From NCBI RefSeq assembly GCF_900111365.1, contig NZ_FOGZ01000010.1:27356-91355 (forward strand): a stretch of 64,000 nucleotides of DNA, written 5' to 3'. The notes under the pieces were generated by a model. The model saw nothing but the letters and a program-made list of their open reading frames with translations. It ran no database searches and was not told where the DNA came from. Of this stretch, positions 1 through 8,387 are shown piece after piece. Both the position numbers and the translations under genes were made by a program. Every line of letters begins with the position of its first letter. Within the stretch, counting starts at the first letter, position 1. This DNA comes from Propionibacterium cyclohexanicum. Lineage in GTDB: Bacteria > Actinomycetota > Actinomycetes > Propionibacteriales > Propionibacteriaceae.

Positions 1-183
1 CACGACCTCACCTGGGCGGCGCGCTTCTGCGATCGGCTGCATCTGCTGGTCAACGGCCGGCTCATCGCAAGCGGCAAGCCGGCCGAGGTGCTCACTACGG
101 GCACCTTGCGCGCGGCCTATGGCATCGCTACCGCAATCACCACTGTCGCAGCCACCGGAACCCTCGACGTCACGCCCCTGTGA
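1..183 (+). CDS. ABC transporter ATP-binding protein, C-terminal end (metal/heme/B12 importer type)
   Basis: Only the last 60 codons are present; the gene begins left of the window. The fragment opens with His-Asp-Leu, the usual H-loop (switch) histidine context of FecE/HmuV/BtuD-type ATPases, and continues with a 'VNGRLIASGKPAEVL' stretch typical of the region after the H-loop. The protein would be the cytoplasmic ATPase of an importer for an iron-siderophore, heme or cobalamin. The next gene, 41 bases downstream on the same strand, encodes the matching kind of substrate-binding lipoprotein, which supports this. The substrate cannot be fixed from the fragment. Confidence 0.75.
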   Translation, partial: HDLTWAARFCDRLHLLVNGRLIASGKPAEVLTTGTLRAAYGIATAITTVAATGTLDVTPL

Positions 184-224
184 TCGCCTGCTGTACCCAT
201 CTCTCCTGGTGAAAGGAAACACCT

Positions 225-1223
225 GTGCACGTCATCTCCCGCCGTTGCCCAATAGCCACCACGATCGCCACGGCGATGCTCATGCTCGCGGTGCTCAGTG
301 GATGCGCCACCCACACCGCAGACGCCACGCCACCTGCTGGCGAGTCCACAGCGAGCGCTTCCAGCTGGCCCCGAGTCGTGGACGTTGACGGCCAGAAGAT
401 CACCATCAAGGCTCAACCGCGAAAGATCGTGGCCATCACCTCCGAGACCGCGGATCTCGCGCTCCAGCTTGCCGGGCCGTCGCGTCTTGCGGCCATCCCC
501 GCCAGCAGCCAGCTGCCCGTCATGGGCACGGCCGTCGAACTCGCCAGACAGGTGCCCAATACCCTGCCCACCGGCACCGATCCCGACCCTGAGAAAGTGC
601 TGTCTTATGGGCCCGATCTCGTGGTGTCGACGCTGCGCCATGACGGCGAAAAGAACGCGAGCCGGCAGATCCAGGCATCCGGCGTGCCTGTGGTGAGCTT
701 GAGCGACTCGGACTTCACGACCCCCGAGAAACTCGCCCATGTCATCGACATCCTGGGCCAGGTGCTTGGCGAGCAGGACAGGGCCGCGCAGCTGAGCACC
801 GAGCTCATGGATTCGGTGAAGAGCGTGGATGCCGACCGCGGCACCGCGCATCCCACTGCGTTGTCGCTGATGGCAAGGGGTAACACCGTGATGGCCTTCG
901 ATGACAGCCAGATGCTGCCCGGTCTGGTGAGGCGGGCCGGCGCCACGAATGCAGGCGCCAGCGTAGGACTCACCCAAACCCGGCCGGTCGATGCCGAGTT
1001 GGTTGCCAAGGCCAACCCGCAGGTCATCTTCCTGGAGGACTTCATGGGCCAGGGCCGCAAGCCCTTCGCTGCGCTGCTCGCCAGCCCCGTACTAGCCTCG
1101 GTGCCCGCCATCGCCAATGCGCACGTCTACCTGATTCCCATGACGCAGGCATCCGCGGTGTCGGGCACCCAGACCGCGGTCGGCTATCGTGCCATCGTGG
1201 ACGATCTGAAGAAGGTCTCCTGA
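225..1223 (+). CDS. Heme/iron-type ABC transporter substrate-binding lipoprotein
   Basis: This 332-residue protein starts at GTG 225, behind a purine-rich GAAAGGAAA. Its signal peptide ends in a lipobox, LSGC at residues 24-27, so it should be a lipoprotein outside the membrane. The mature part has the class III (FepB/HmuT/BtuF) organisation: an early 'RKIVAITSETADLALQLAG' block, a mid-protein block on where the ligand source lies, and a late 'AKANPQVIFLED' strand. That family binds heme, ferric siderophores or cobalamin for an ABC importer. Here it follows the importer ATPase and precedes two exporter-type ABC genes by a short gap. Heme is the likeliest ligand from propionibacterial analogy, but this is inference. 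Confidence 0.8.
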   Translation: MHVISRRCPIATTIATAMLMLAVLSGCATHTADATPPAGESTASASSWPRVVDVDGQKITIKAQPRKIVAITSETADLALQLAGPSRLAAIPASSQLPVMGTAVELARQVPNTLPTGTDPDPEKVLSYGPDLVVSTLRHDGEKNASRQIQASGVPVVSLSDSDFTTPEKLAHVIDILGQVLGEQDRAAQLSTELMDSVKSVDADRGTAHPTALSLMARGNTVMAFDDSQMLPGLVRRAGATNAGASVGLTQTRPVDAELVAKANPQVIFLEDFMGQGRKPFAALLASPVLASVPAIANAHVYLIPMTQASAVSGTQTAVGYRAIVDDLKKVS

Positions 1224-1309
1224 GTTCGCCAGGCGCCCGGTTTGTGCCGGCTGTACCGCGCGGACAAGACTCGGTTTCCGTGGACGTCAATTCGGCAGCG
1301 GTTCCTGCG

Positions 1310-3172
1310 ATGAGTAGCGGGCAGGCGCACCCCCAGTGGCGCGCAGGCGCGCCCGCCGATGCCGGGCACGATCACCGCCCGCGGCACGGAGCCGGTGGGC
1401 AGCCCCAGCATGGCGATCAGCCCGGGGTGCGTCTTGGCACGAGCCGTGGCCGACAGGCCCTGGCGCTGACAGTGGGCCTCGACCTGCTCGCCTCGGTGGC
1501 AGCTGCGGTCTTCCTCGTGGAACTGGCCAGGCTCATCGCCCAGACGCCGAGTTCGGGCGGTCTCATCGTGGCGGCACTTGCCGGGTTCGTCCATGTGGCG
1601 TCCGGGGTCGGTTGCCGCTCGCTGTGCCGGGTCAGTTCCCTGAGCGAGGAGCAGCCGCTGCGAGAACGGCTGCTGGAACGCTGGTGGCGCACGGCATCGG
1701 GCATTCACGCACGACCGGCGGTAGCTTCCCAGGGGCCGGCCGGGACCAGGAGTGGCGACCGGATATCGCTGTTCACGGACTCAGTCGAGCGGTTCACCCA
1801 GTACCGCCAGGGCTTCGCGGGACGCCAGCGTGCCGCAGGCATCGCCCCGCTGTGCGTGCTGGGCGTGATCGCCGTGAGCGTCGACCCGGTCATCGCCGTG
1901 ATCCTCGCGCTGGCCGTGCCCTGTGCACCTCTCGCGATCAAGAGGTTCAGTGCGCTCTCGCGCACGGCCGCCAACCGATCGCGGGAACTGCGCAGCCGAC
2001 TGGCCACTCAGTACCTCGAATCGATCCAGGGACTCGAGACGCTGGTGATCGCCAATGCAGCCCCCCGCGTGGCCCGCGAGCTTGCCGAGGCGGGTGAGCG
2101 GAGCCGGCGGGCCACGATGGCCGTGCTGGCCCGCAATCAGCTCGTCCTGCTCGTCTCGGACGCCGCTTTCTCCCTCGTGATGGTCACCCTCTCGGCCGCG
2201 CTGGCGGCGTGGCGGCTGGGCTCGGGAGCGATCACACCGGCCGGGGCGATCGCAGTCGTGCTGTGCTCGGTGCTCCTGCTCTCGCCCCTCGACCTGGTTG
2301 CCAGCTCCTTCTATGTGGGCCTGGCGGGTCAAGGAGCCCAGCGGGCGCTCCAGCGGTTCTGGGCCCCGCGCGGGGAGAGCCCACAGGCACAGCTCCGGCC
2401 GGCACCGAATCCCGGCCCTGAGGAGCGGATCGCCCATCACCTGGCCGAACGCAAGAGCGACGAGGAGCACGCTGCGCCGAGTGTTCGGCTGAGCGGTGCA
2501 CACCTCGGCTACCCCGGGGCGCCGGTTCTGCACGACGTCGACTTCACCGTTCCCCGCGGCGGCCGGGTCGTCGTGCTGGGCCCCTCGGGGGCCGGCAAGT
2601 CCACGCTGCTGCGCGCCCTCAAGGGCGATCTGTTGCCGGAGGCAGGCGAGGTCGTCATCGACGGCATCGCCTTGAGCGCCGGAACCCAGGAACGCGTCCG
2701 GGCCCACAGCGCTCTCGTGGCACAGAGCACCTGGCTCTTCACGGGAAGCATCCGCGACAACCTCGCCTTGGTCAACCCGCAGGCCGACGAGGACGCGCTG
2801 TGGCAGGCCCTCCAGCTTGTCGATCTCGCGGGCTTCGTCACCCGGATGCCCGATGGCCTCGACAGCGCCGTGGGGGAGCGTGGACAGGCGCTGTCGGGTG
2901 GCCAGGTGCAGCGATTGTCGCTGGCCCGGGCCTTCCTGTCCGGCCGGGAATTGCTGCTGCTGGACGAGCCCACCTCGCAGGTCGACCTGTTCTCCGAGCA
3001 GGTCATCATGGCGGCGCTGGACCAGCTGGCCGCCGACCACACGATCGTGCTCGTCACGCACCGACCCTCGGCAGTGGCCGGAGCCAGTGCAATCTGGGAG
3101 GTCGCCAACCACGGACTTCAGCAGATCCCTGCTGGCCAGCTGCATCGAGGGCTGGAGGCCAGCGATGTCTGA
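1310..3172 (+). CDS. ABC half-exporter, fused membrane and ATPase domains (CydD/IrtA-like)
   Basis: About 620 residues: an N-terminal exporter membrane domain with roughly six hydrophobic segments, then an ATPase domain. In the ATPase, Walker A GPSGAGKST lies near residue 424, the signature LSGGQ near 528, Walker B LLLLDEPT near 548 and the H-loop His near 581, so it looks active. The start is uncertain: GTG 1244 would add 22 residues, and neither start has a convincing ribosome site. The gene lies just downstream of the substrate-binding lipoprotein and overlaps the next half-exporter by 8 bases, so the two probably form a heterodimer. CydDC (thiol/heme-linked, for cytochrome bd) and IrtAB-like iron-siderophore systems are both possible; no cydAB is in view. 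Confidence 0.8.
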   Translation: MSSGQAHPQWRAGAPADAGHDHRPRHGAGGQPQHGDQPGVRLGTSRGRQALALTVGLDLLASVAAAVFLVELARLIAQTPSSGGLIVAALAGFVHVASGVGCRSLCRVSSLSEEQPLRERLLERWWRTASGIHARPAVASQGPAGTRSGDRISLFTDSVERFTQYRQGFAGRQRAAGIAPLCVLGVIAVSVDPVIAVILALAVPCAPLAIKRFSALSRTAANRSRELRSRLATQYLESIQGLETLVIANAAPRVARELAEAGERSRRATMAVLARNQLVLLVSDAAFSLVMVTLSAALAAWRLGSGAITPAGAIAVVLCSVLLLSPLDLVASSFYVGLAGQGAQRALQRFWAPRGESPQAQLRPAPNPGPEERIAHHLAERKSDEEHAAPSVRLSGAHLGYPGAPVLHDVDFTVPRGGRVVVLGPSGAGKSTLLRALKGDLLPEAGEVVIDGIALSAGTQERVRAHSALVAQSTWLFTGSIRDNLALVNPQADEDALWQALQLVDLAGFVTRMPDGLDSAVGERGQALSGGQVQRLSLARAFLSGRELLLLDEPTSQVDLFSEQVIMAALDQLAADHTIVLVTHRPSAVAGASAIWEVANHGLQQIPAGQLHRGLEASDV

Positions 3173-5030
3173 TAGCGGTGAGCCCACCGGCAGCGCCAGC
3201 TCGCTGCGTCAGGCCCGAGCAGGGGCCGCGAGGGGGCATGGCAGCGCCGAGCCCCCGTCTGCCGGTCGGCGCGAGGTGGCCCGATGGCTGGTGGGCGTGG
3301 CGCGCCCCGTCCTCATGCCGATGGCCGCGTCCACAGCCGCACGACTGGTCGACCAGCTCGCCGGTCTCGCCCTGTTCGGCCTGGCCATGCTGGGCGTACT
3401 GAGCTGGGCAGACGCTGGCGGCGGGGCGCTCGCGCTGCTCGTCCTCGCCCTCGTGGCACTGAGCCTGGTCAAGGCGCTGTGCCGCTATCTGGAGCAGTTC
3501 CTCGGGCATCTGGTGGCTTTCAAGGCTCTCGAACTGTTGAGGGTGGAGACCTTCGCCGCCCTGTGGCCCCAGGCTCCGGCGGTGCTTGCGCGCAGCCGTT
3601 CGGGGGATCTGCTGCAGCGGCTCACGAAGGATGTCGACCGTGTCGAGGTTTTCTTCGCGCACAGTTTCGCTCCCGCGCTGACCGCAGTGCTCACCCCGCT
3701 CGTCGCGGCGCTCACGGCGGGTTGGCTGGTGTCGTGGCCAGTGGCTGGCGTGATGGCGATCGGCCTGGCGCTGACCGTGTTCCTGGTGCCATTCCTGGGG
3801 GCTGGGCCTGCGGCTCGAGCCGCGACGCGCAGTGCGAGAACGCGCGGGCGCCTTACCCATGAGATCACCGACTCCGTGCAGGGCGTCGCCGAGGTCACCG
3901 GCTACGGCCTCCAGGACGATCGGGTGGCCAGGAGCCGAGTGCTGGCCGATCGGCTGGGTGCGAGCGGACGCGTCGTCACTGCCGTCGAAGCGGCGCGCGC
4001 GATGGTGTCGGGGGTGGTGCAGTGGGGCACGGTCGTGGCGATGGCCGTGGTGGGACACCATGAGGGGGTCGGCGTGGCGATACTGGCCGCCGTCATCGTG
4101 GTGGCGCTGCGCTGCTTCGCCGCGACAAGGGCTGTCGAGGACTTCCTCACCGATCTCGACGCCTCCTTCGCATCGGCCGGGCGGCTGTGGCGCGTCGCCC
4201 ACACGCCGCCTGCGGTGCGTGACCCCGAGCGCCCCCGCGCGCTGGCAGTCGGCCCGCTCGATGTGGTCTGGCAGCAGGTCAGTTTCCGCTACGACGACGG
4301 GGTGGGCGACAGCGGGCATGCCGCCCTGGATGCGGTGAGCTGCACGGCAGCCGCTGGCGAACACACCTGCATCGTGGGAAGTTCGGGTGCGGGGAAGTCG
4401 ACCCTCGTGCAGCTGGCGCTGCGCTATGCCGATCCCCTTCGAGGGGAGGTGCTGGTCGGGGGCGTCGATGTCTGTGAGCTGGCCTTGACCGAGCTACGCG
4501 CAGCGATCTCCATGGTGAACCAGCAGCCCTTCTTCTTCGCCGGGAGTGTCGCCGATAATCTGCGTCTGACAAGGCCCGATGCGAGCGACGCCGAGTTGGC
4601 GCAGGTGTGCCGTCAGGCCCATATCGACGAGCACATAGCCACCCTTGCGCAGGGCTATGGCACGGATGTCGGTGAGCTGGCAGCCTCCTGGTCGGGAGGC
4701 CAGCGTGCCCGGCTGGCACTGGCCCGGGCCCTGCTTACTGATGCCCGGGTGTTCATCGTCGACGAGTACACCGCGAGCCTCGACGACGAGCTGGCCGCCG
4801 AGCTGGCGGCGAGCCTGCGGCAGGCACGCCCCGATGCCACCCTCATCGAGATCACCCATCGGGTGTCGAGCTCGCTGGGGGCCGACCGGGTGATCGTCTT
4901 GGACCGGGGGCGCTGTGTTCAGCAGGGCCGTCCTGGCGAGCTGGCAGCGTCCGAGGGCCTCTATGCCCGGATGCTGGCCCGCGAGGCCGACGCCGTCAGC
5001 CAGGTGACGGCCGGCCTGACGTCATCGTGA
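3165..5030 (+). CDS. ABC half-exporter, partner of the preceding gene (CydC/IrtB-like)
   Basis: ATG 3165 lies inside the end of the previous gene (8-base overlap), which suggests translational coupling. The 621-residue product has a membrane domain over about residues 40-330 and an ATPase domain with Walker A GSSGAGKST near residue 405, signature WSGGQ near 509, Walker B 'VFIVDEYT' near 528 and an H-loop His near 563. The catalytic Glu after Walker B is present, although Tyr replaces the usual Pro. The protein should sit in the cytoplasmic membrane and pair with its neighbour. Substrate is unknown; the heme/iron-type importer directly upstream suggests a role in heme, iron or thiol handling. 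Confidence 0.8.
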   Translation: MSDSGEPTGSASSLRQARAGAARGHGSAEPPSAGRREVARWLVGVARPVLMPMAASTAARLVDQLAGLALFGLAMLGVLSWADAGGGALALLVLALVALSLVKALCRYLEQFLGHLVAFKALELLRVETFAALWPQAPAVLARSRSGDLLQRLTKDVDRVEVFFAHSFAPALTAVLTPLVAALTAGWLVSWPVAGVMAIGLALTVFLVPFLGAGPAARAATRSARTRGRLTHEITDSVQGVAEVTGYGLQDDRVARSRVLADRLGASGRVVTAVEAARAMVSGVVQWGTVVAMAVVGHHEGVGVAILAAVIVVALRCFAATRAVEDFLTDLDASFASAGRLWRVAHTPPAVRDPERPRALAVGPLDVVWQQVSFRYDDGVGDSGHAALDAVSCTAAAGEHTCIVGSSGAGKSTLVQLALRYADPLRGEVLVGGVDVCELALTELRAAISMVNQQPFFFAGSVADNLRLTRPDASDAELAQVCRQAHIDEHIATLAQGYGTDVGELAASWSGGQRARLALARALLTDARVFIVDEYTASLDDELAAELAASLRQARPDATLIEITHRVSSSLGADRVIVLDRGRCVQQGRPGELAASEGLYARMLAREADAVSQVTAGLTSS

Positions 5031-5181
5031 GCCGCTGAGCTGGTAGAAAGCCCCATCGTCGCCCACGACCCCCTCCGAGCGGGTGCGGGTATGCGGTGAG
5101 TTCGCGGCACGGGTGATACCCGTCTAGGCGGCACCCAGCCCTTGCGCCGCGACGGTCGCCTCACGCTGGGCGTTGGCCGCA

Positions 5182-6771
5182 TCAGGATGCGCCGTCGACG
5201 CTCTGCGCCGGATCCTGCTTCTGCACCGGGATCCGCAGTGTGAAGCAGGAGTAGCCCTCGTGGGAGTCCACGCGGGCCGAGCCGCCGTGAGCTGCCATGA
5301 CGGCGGCTACGATGGCCAGCCCCAGCCCCGTCGAGCCCTCCTCGTCGTGGGTGCGGGCCGCGTCTGCGCGGGCAAATCGCTCGAAGACGTGGTCCCTGAT
5401 CTCGGGGGGTACGCCTGGCCCGTCGTCCTCGACGCTGATCAGCGCATCCTCGCCCTCGATGCGCACCGAGGTGGTCACAGTGGTCCCGGCGGGGGTGTGC
5501 TTGCGGGCGTTCGACAGCAGATTCGCGACTACCTGGTGCATCTGGTCGCGATCGGCCAGCGCCATGGCCGGTTCGTCGGGCACGTCGAGCAGCCAATGGT
5601 GGTCGCGGCTGGCGACGCGCGCGTCCGAGACCGCATTGAGCACGATCTCCACCAGATCGACGCGTGTCAGCTCCACATTGCGTCCGGCGTCCAGGCGCGC
5701 GAGCAGCAGCATGTCCTCGACCAGCCGCCCCATCCGGCGTGACTCGCTGGCAATTCGGTTCATCGCAAAGGCGACGTCCGGGGGCAGTTCGTCCCCGCGC
5801 CGCTGGCTGAGCTCCGCATAACCTCGGATGGCAGCCAGCGGATTGCGCAGCTCATGGCTGGCGTCGGCGACGAACTGCTTGACCTTGGTTTCCGATCTCT
5901 CACGGGCGCTGAGGGCACCCTCGACATTGTCGAGCATCCTATTGAAGGACAGCCCCACCCTCCCGACCTCGTTGTCTTCGGCTGACTCGCCGGTCGGAAT
6001 CCGTTCGGGCAGGACGACCTCGCCGGTGTCGAGGTCCATCTTCGAGACCTCGGTGGCGGTGGCCGCCAGCTGGTTGAGGGGTCGCAGCGAATCCCTTACG
6101 ACGGCCATGGCGCTCACTGCCGCGGCCACGATGGCCATCACCGTGAAGCCCGCTTCGATGGCGATGAACTCGCGTATGACATGGCTCCACCGCTCCATGG
6201 GCATACCCAGGTAGACGGTGCCAGAGATGGTTCCCTCGCGCGACGAGATGAGGGCCTTGTGGGCCAGCGCCCGGTAGGTGCCGAGATCGGGGATGGTCAC
6301 GGTACGCGTCGTGCCATCGGTGGGGATCCGCGTCATCGCCGCGTTGATCTGCGGCGATGTGGAGCTGGACTGGGTGCGGTCGACTCCCTCAATCGTGCCG
6401 ACCGTCGCGCCATCGCTGGCCACGATGACAATGATGGAACCCACGGGAAGACCGCCAAGACCAGCTGTTCCGCTGGTGCGTCCGCTCTGGTTCTCCAGCC
6501 CGATGGCCTGGGCAAGCTGTTGGTCGATCTGGGCCGTGAGGATCCGGTTGACGATGACGATGCCAAGCGCGCTCAAGGCCACCGCGATCACCGCGACGAG
6601 AACGCAGATGCGCGTTACCAGCTGTCTGCTGAGAGTGCCTCTGCCCATTGGCGCCAGCCTAGTGGCCAGCACTCGCCCGGCACCCTGCGCCGCGCCCGGC
6701 TCGGTCGGCTCGGTCGGTTCGGTCGGCTTGGCCGGCTCCGCCGGGTCAGTTGGCGGCGGGCTTGAGGACAT
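5182..6771 (-). CDS. Sensor histidine kinase (TcrY/MprB-like)
   Basis: 529 residues. The N-terminal 30 residues are Pro/Glu/Thr-rich with a three-residue period. Then come a membrane segment (about 52-76), an extracytoplasmic sensor region, a second membrane segment near 200-223, a HAMP linker and a kinase core. The phosphoacceptor sits in 'FVADASHELRNPLAAIRGY'; the N-box 'VVANLLSNARKHTP' and the G-boxes 'VEDDGPGVP' and 'GSTGLGLAIV' are intact. The ATG lies inside the last codons of the response-regulator gene (26-base overlap), so the pair is co-transcribed and probably coupled. The signal is unknown. The pair most resembles actinobacterial TcrXY/MprAB-type systems. Confidence 0.9.
   Translation of the reverse strand: MSSSPPPTDPAEPAKPTEPTEPTEPGAAQGAGRVLATRLAPMGRGTLSRQLVTRICVLVAVIAVALSALGIVIVNRILTAQIDQQLAQAIGLENQSGRTSGTAGLGGLPVGSIIVIVASDGATVGTIEGVDRTQSSSTSPQINAAMTRIPTDGTTRTVTIPDLGTYRALAHKALISSREGTISGTVYLGMPMERWSHVIREFIAIEAGFTVMAIVAAAVSAMAVVRDSLRPLNQLAATATEVSKMDLDTGEVVLPERIPTGESAEDNEVGRVGLSFNRMLDNVEGALSARERSETKVKQFVADASHELRNPLAAIRGYAELSQRRGDELPPDVAFAMNRIASESRRMGRLVEDMLLLARLDAGRNVELTRVDLVEIVLNAVSDARVASRDHHWLLDVPDEPAMALADRDQMHQVVANLLSNARKHTPAGTTVTTSVRIEGEDALISVEDDGPGVPPEIRDHVFERFARADAARTHDEEGSTGLGLAIVAAVMAAHGGSARVDSHEGYSCFTLRIPVQKQDPAQSVDGAS
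6699..6743. repeat. Five 9-bp tandem units inside the kinase gene
   Basis: Units of the form GGCTCGGTC start at 6699, 6708, 6717, 6726 and 6735, the first two identical and the rest with one to three changes. They encode the AEP-AKP-TEP-TEP-TEP run near the N-terminus of the kinase. The period is a multiple of three, so gain or loss of a unit would keep the reading frame. Confidence 0.7.
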
Positions 6772-7480
6772 ATCCGGCGCCGCGCATGGTGTGAATCATG
6801 GGGGCGCGGCCGGCATCGATCTTCTTGCGCAGATAGCTGATGTAGAGCTCCACGACATTGGCCTGGCCGCCGAAGTCATAGTTCCATACCCGGTCGAGGA
6901 TCTGGGCCTTCGACAGCACCCGCCTCGGGTTGCGCATGAGATAGCGGAGCAACTCGAATTCGGTGGCCGTCAGGTGGATCTCCTCGCCACCTCGCGTCAC
7001 CTCGTGGGAGTCCTCGTCGAGTTCCAGGTCGCCCACGATGAGCTCGGACTCCGAACGCTTGCTCGTGGCACCGGTACGGCGCAACAGCCCGCGCAGCCGG
7101 GCCATCACCTCCTCGACGCTGAACGGCTTCGTGACATAGTCGTCGCCACCGGCGGTGAGCCCATTGATCCGGTCCTGCACGCCATCCTTGGCCGTAAGGA
7201 AGATGACGGGCACATCGGGCTGCTCGCTGCGCACCCGGCGCATCACCTCCAGCCCATCGAAGTCGGGCAGCATCATGTCGAGCACGATCGCATCGGGGCG
7301 CACATCGCGAGCCACCCGCACCGCCTCGGATCCGGATCCGGCTGTGCTGGGCTCCCAGCCCTCATAGCGCATCGCCATCGACAGAAGCTCGGCCAGGCTC
7401 GTCTCGTCGTCGACCGCCAGCACCCGGATGGGCGTGCCATCGGGCCTCGTCAGTTGTTCCTGTGTTTGCACACCACGCAT
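6746..7480 (-). CDS. Response regulator, OmpR/PhoB family
   Basis: 244 residues with a receiver domain followed by a winged-helix DNA-binding domain. The acidic pocket 'AVDDE' (about 22-26), the phosphoacceptor Asp68 in 'IVLDMMLPD' and the conserved Lys118 in 'VTKPF' are all present. The C-terminal half contains 'TATEFELLRYLMRNPRRVLSK', typical of the OmpR-type effector domain. It is the first gene of the pair and is overlapped by the kinase gene. The start at 7480 puts about 17 extra residues before the receiver; a shorter start is possible. Likely regulates genes in response to a membrane-sensed signal. Confidence 0.92.
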   Translation of the reverse strand: MRGVQTQEQLTRPDGTPIRVLAVDDETSLAELLSMAMRYEGWEPSTAGSGSEAVRVARDVRPDAIVLDMMLPDFDGLEVMRRVRSEQPDVPVIFLTAKDGVQDRINGLTAGGDDYVTKPFSVEEVMARLRGLLRRTGATSKRSESELIVGDLELDEDSHEVTRGGEEIHLTATEFELLRYLMRNPRRVLSKAQILDRVWNYDFGGQANVVELYISYLRKKIDAGRAPMIHTMRGAGYVLKPAAN

Positions 7481-7558
7481 GACACCATGCTGACAGCGCA
7501 GCCACAGGATTTCCTGTGCGGTGTCTGTCGATTCACTGTGAACGGGTGTTGCGCCCTG

Positions 7559-7612
7559 TCAGCCGGGTGCTAGGCGCCCCTTCGATCAGCCGGGTGCTTG
7601 GCGCTCCTTCGA
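7559..7612. repeat. Two 27-bp tandem units downstream of the DoxX gene
   Basis: The unit TCAGCCGGGTGCTAGGCGCC plus seven more bases runs 7559-7585 and recurs with two mismatches at 7586-7612; a third partial copy starts at 7613, where the DoxX stop codon lies. Each unit begins with TCA, so reading on the minus strand there is an in-frame TGA at 7613, 7586 and 7559: the gene's 3' end, including its stop, appears to have been duplicated. Confidence 0.8.
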
Positions 7613-8074
7613 TCAGCTGGGCGGCACGAGACTATCGAAACCTTCGCTTTCCGTAGTGGAACGGTCCTTCTCGAAGAGCATGTCAACTCCGGTGCGTCCT
7701 GCGCCGAAGCACAGCAGGACGAAGGCCACGGTGGCGAGCACCACGTTGTACTCGTAGCCACCCGAGGACAGATAGGGTCCCCAGCGGAATCGCAGCCAGA
7801 CGACGATGAGAACATTCTGGGCGATGGCTATGATCGCCACCAGCCGGGTGAGGATGCCGAAGATGAGCATCACCCCGCCGGCCACCTCGAAGACGAGGGC
7901 TCCCCAGGCCATCAGTTCCGGTGCCGGCACGCCATGCTCGGTGAGCAAGAGCACTTCGGCGTCCATCCCGTGGATGTCCCAGCGGGCCCAGCCGTGCGCG
8001 ATGAGCGCCAGCCCGAGCGTGACCCGTGCCACCAGCAGTCCGATGTCGTGGACGACGTTCATGAAGGTCGTCAT
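7613..8074 (-). CDS. DoxX family membrane protein
   Basis: 153 residues with four hydrophobic segments. It has the DoxX family opening 'LLVARVTLGLALIAHGWAR', in which Arg and the Gly/His region of helix 1 are typical, and a third helix 'FEVAGGVMLIFGILTRL' with the characteristic E-x-x-G-G pattern. ATG 8074 is preceded by a strong AAGGGGGA ribosome site on the minus strand. DoxX-type proteins are membrane proteins linked in some bacteria to redox and thiol stress; the exact reaction here is not known. It is separated from the response regulator by the tandem repeats and is probably its own unit. Confidence 0.85.
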   Translation of the reverse strand: MTTFMNVVHDIGLLVARVTLGLALIAHGWARWDIHGMDAEVLLLTEHGVPAPELMAWGALVFEVAGGVMLIFGILTRLVAIIAIAQNVLIVVWLRFRWGPYLSSGGYEYNVVLATVAFVLLCFGAGRTGVDMLFEKDRSTTESEGFDSLVPPS

Positions 8075-8205
8075 GGCAGTCCCCCTTGCCTTGTGGGAGT
8101 GACACTACGTGTTCGGGGCGCGGTGGAGGCGTTGCGACCGTGGTGTGTGCCGCGCCATTGGGTCTCGACCTGGACCGTTGGCTGTGGTGCTGAGCATGGC
8201 AGGGT

Positions 8206-8235
8206 TTGACAGCGCTCCGAGCCACGGCCTACGGT
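8206..8235 (+). promoter_or_regulatory. Likely promoter of the metQNI leader
   Basis: TTGACA at 8206-8211 and TACGGT at 8230-8235 with an 18-base spacer give a good housekeeping-type promoter. Transcription would start near 8242, about 38 bases before the leader-peptide ATG and about 325 bases before metQ. Confidence 0.6.
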
Positions 8236-8279
8236 GACTGCACCGCCGGGGCGTCCGCCCCCCTGCCATGAGGATCCTG

Positions 8280-8387
8280 ATGAACATCATGTTGACCATC
8301 GCGAAGTCCGCCGATGCGTCCGCTGGTAGCTCCCTCATGATGATGGCGACCGATATGTGTTGTCGCCGAATGCTCTGCGCCTGCTGA
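8280..8387 (+). CDS. Met/Cys-rich leader peptide of the metQNI operon
   Basis: A 35-codon reading frame opens at ATG 8280, six bases after a GAGG ribosome site (8270-8273), and ends at TGA 8385-8387. Its last 16 residues are MMMATDMCCRRMLCAC: five Met and four Cys. The whole peptide has seven Met and four Cys, far above the frequency of these residues in ordinary proteins. It sits between a good promoter and metQ, and is followed at once by terminator-like pairing. The natural reading is a control peptide on which ribosomes stall when charged Met-tRNA (or Cys-tRNA) is scarce. The peptide itself probably has no other function. This is inferred from sequence only. Confidence 0.72.
   Translation: MNIMLTIAKSADASAGSSLMMMATDMCCRRMLCAC

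Noticed and set aside
5109..5123. ACGGGTGATACCCGT palindrome between the ABC exporter and kinase genes as an operator or terminator
   Set aside because: It lies between convergent gene ends, has a short stem and no T tract; no function can be supported.
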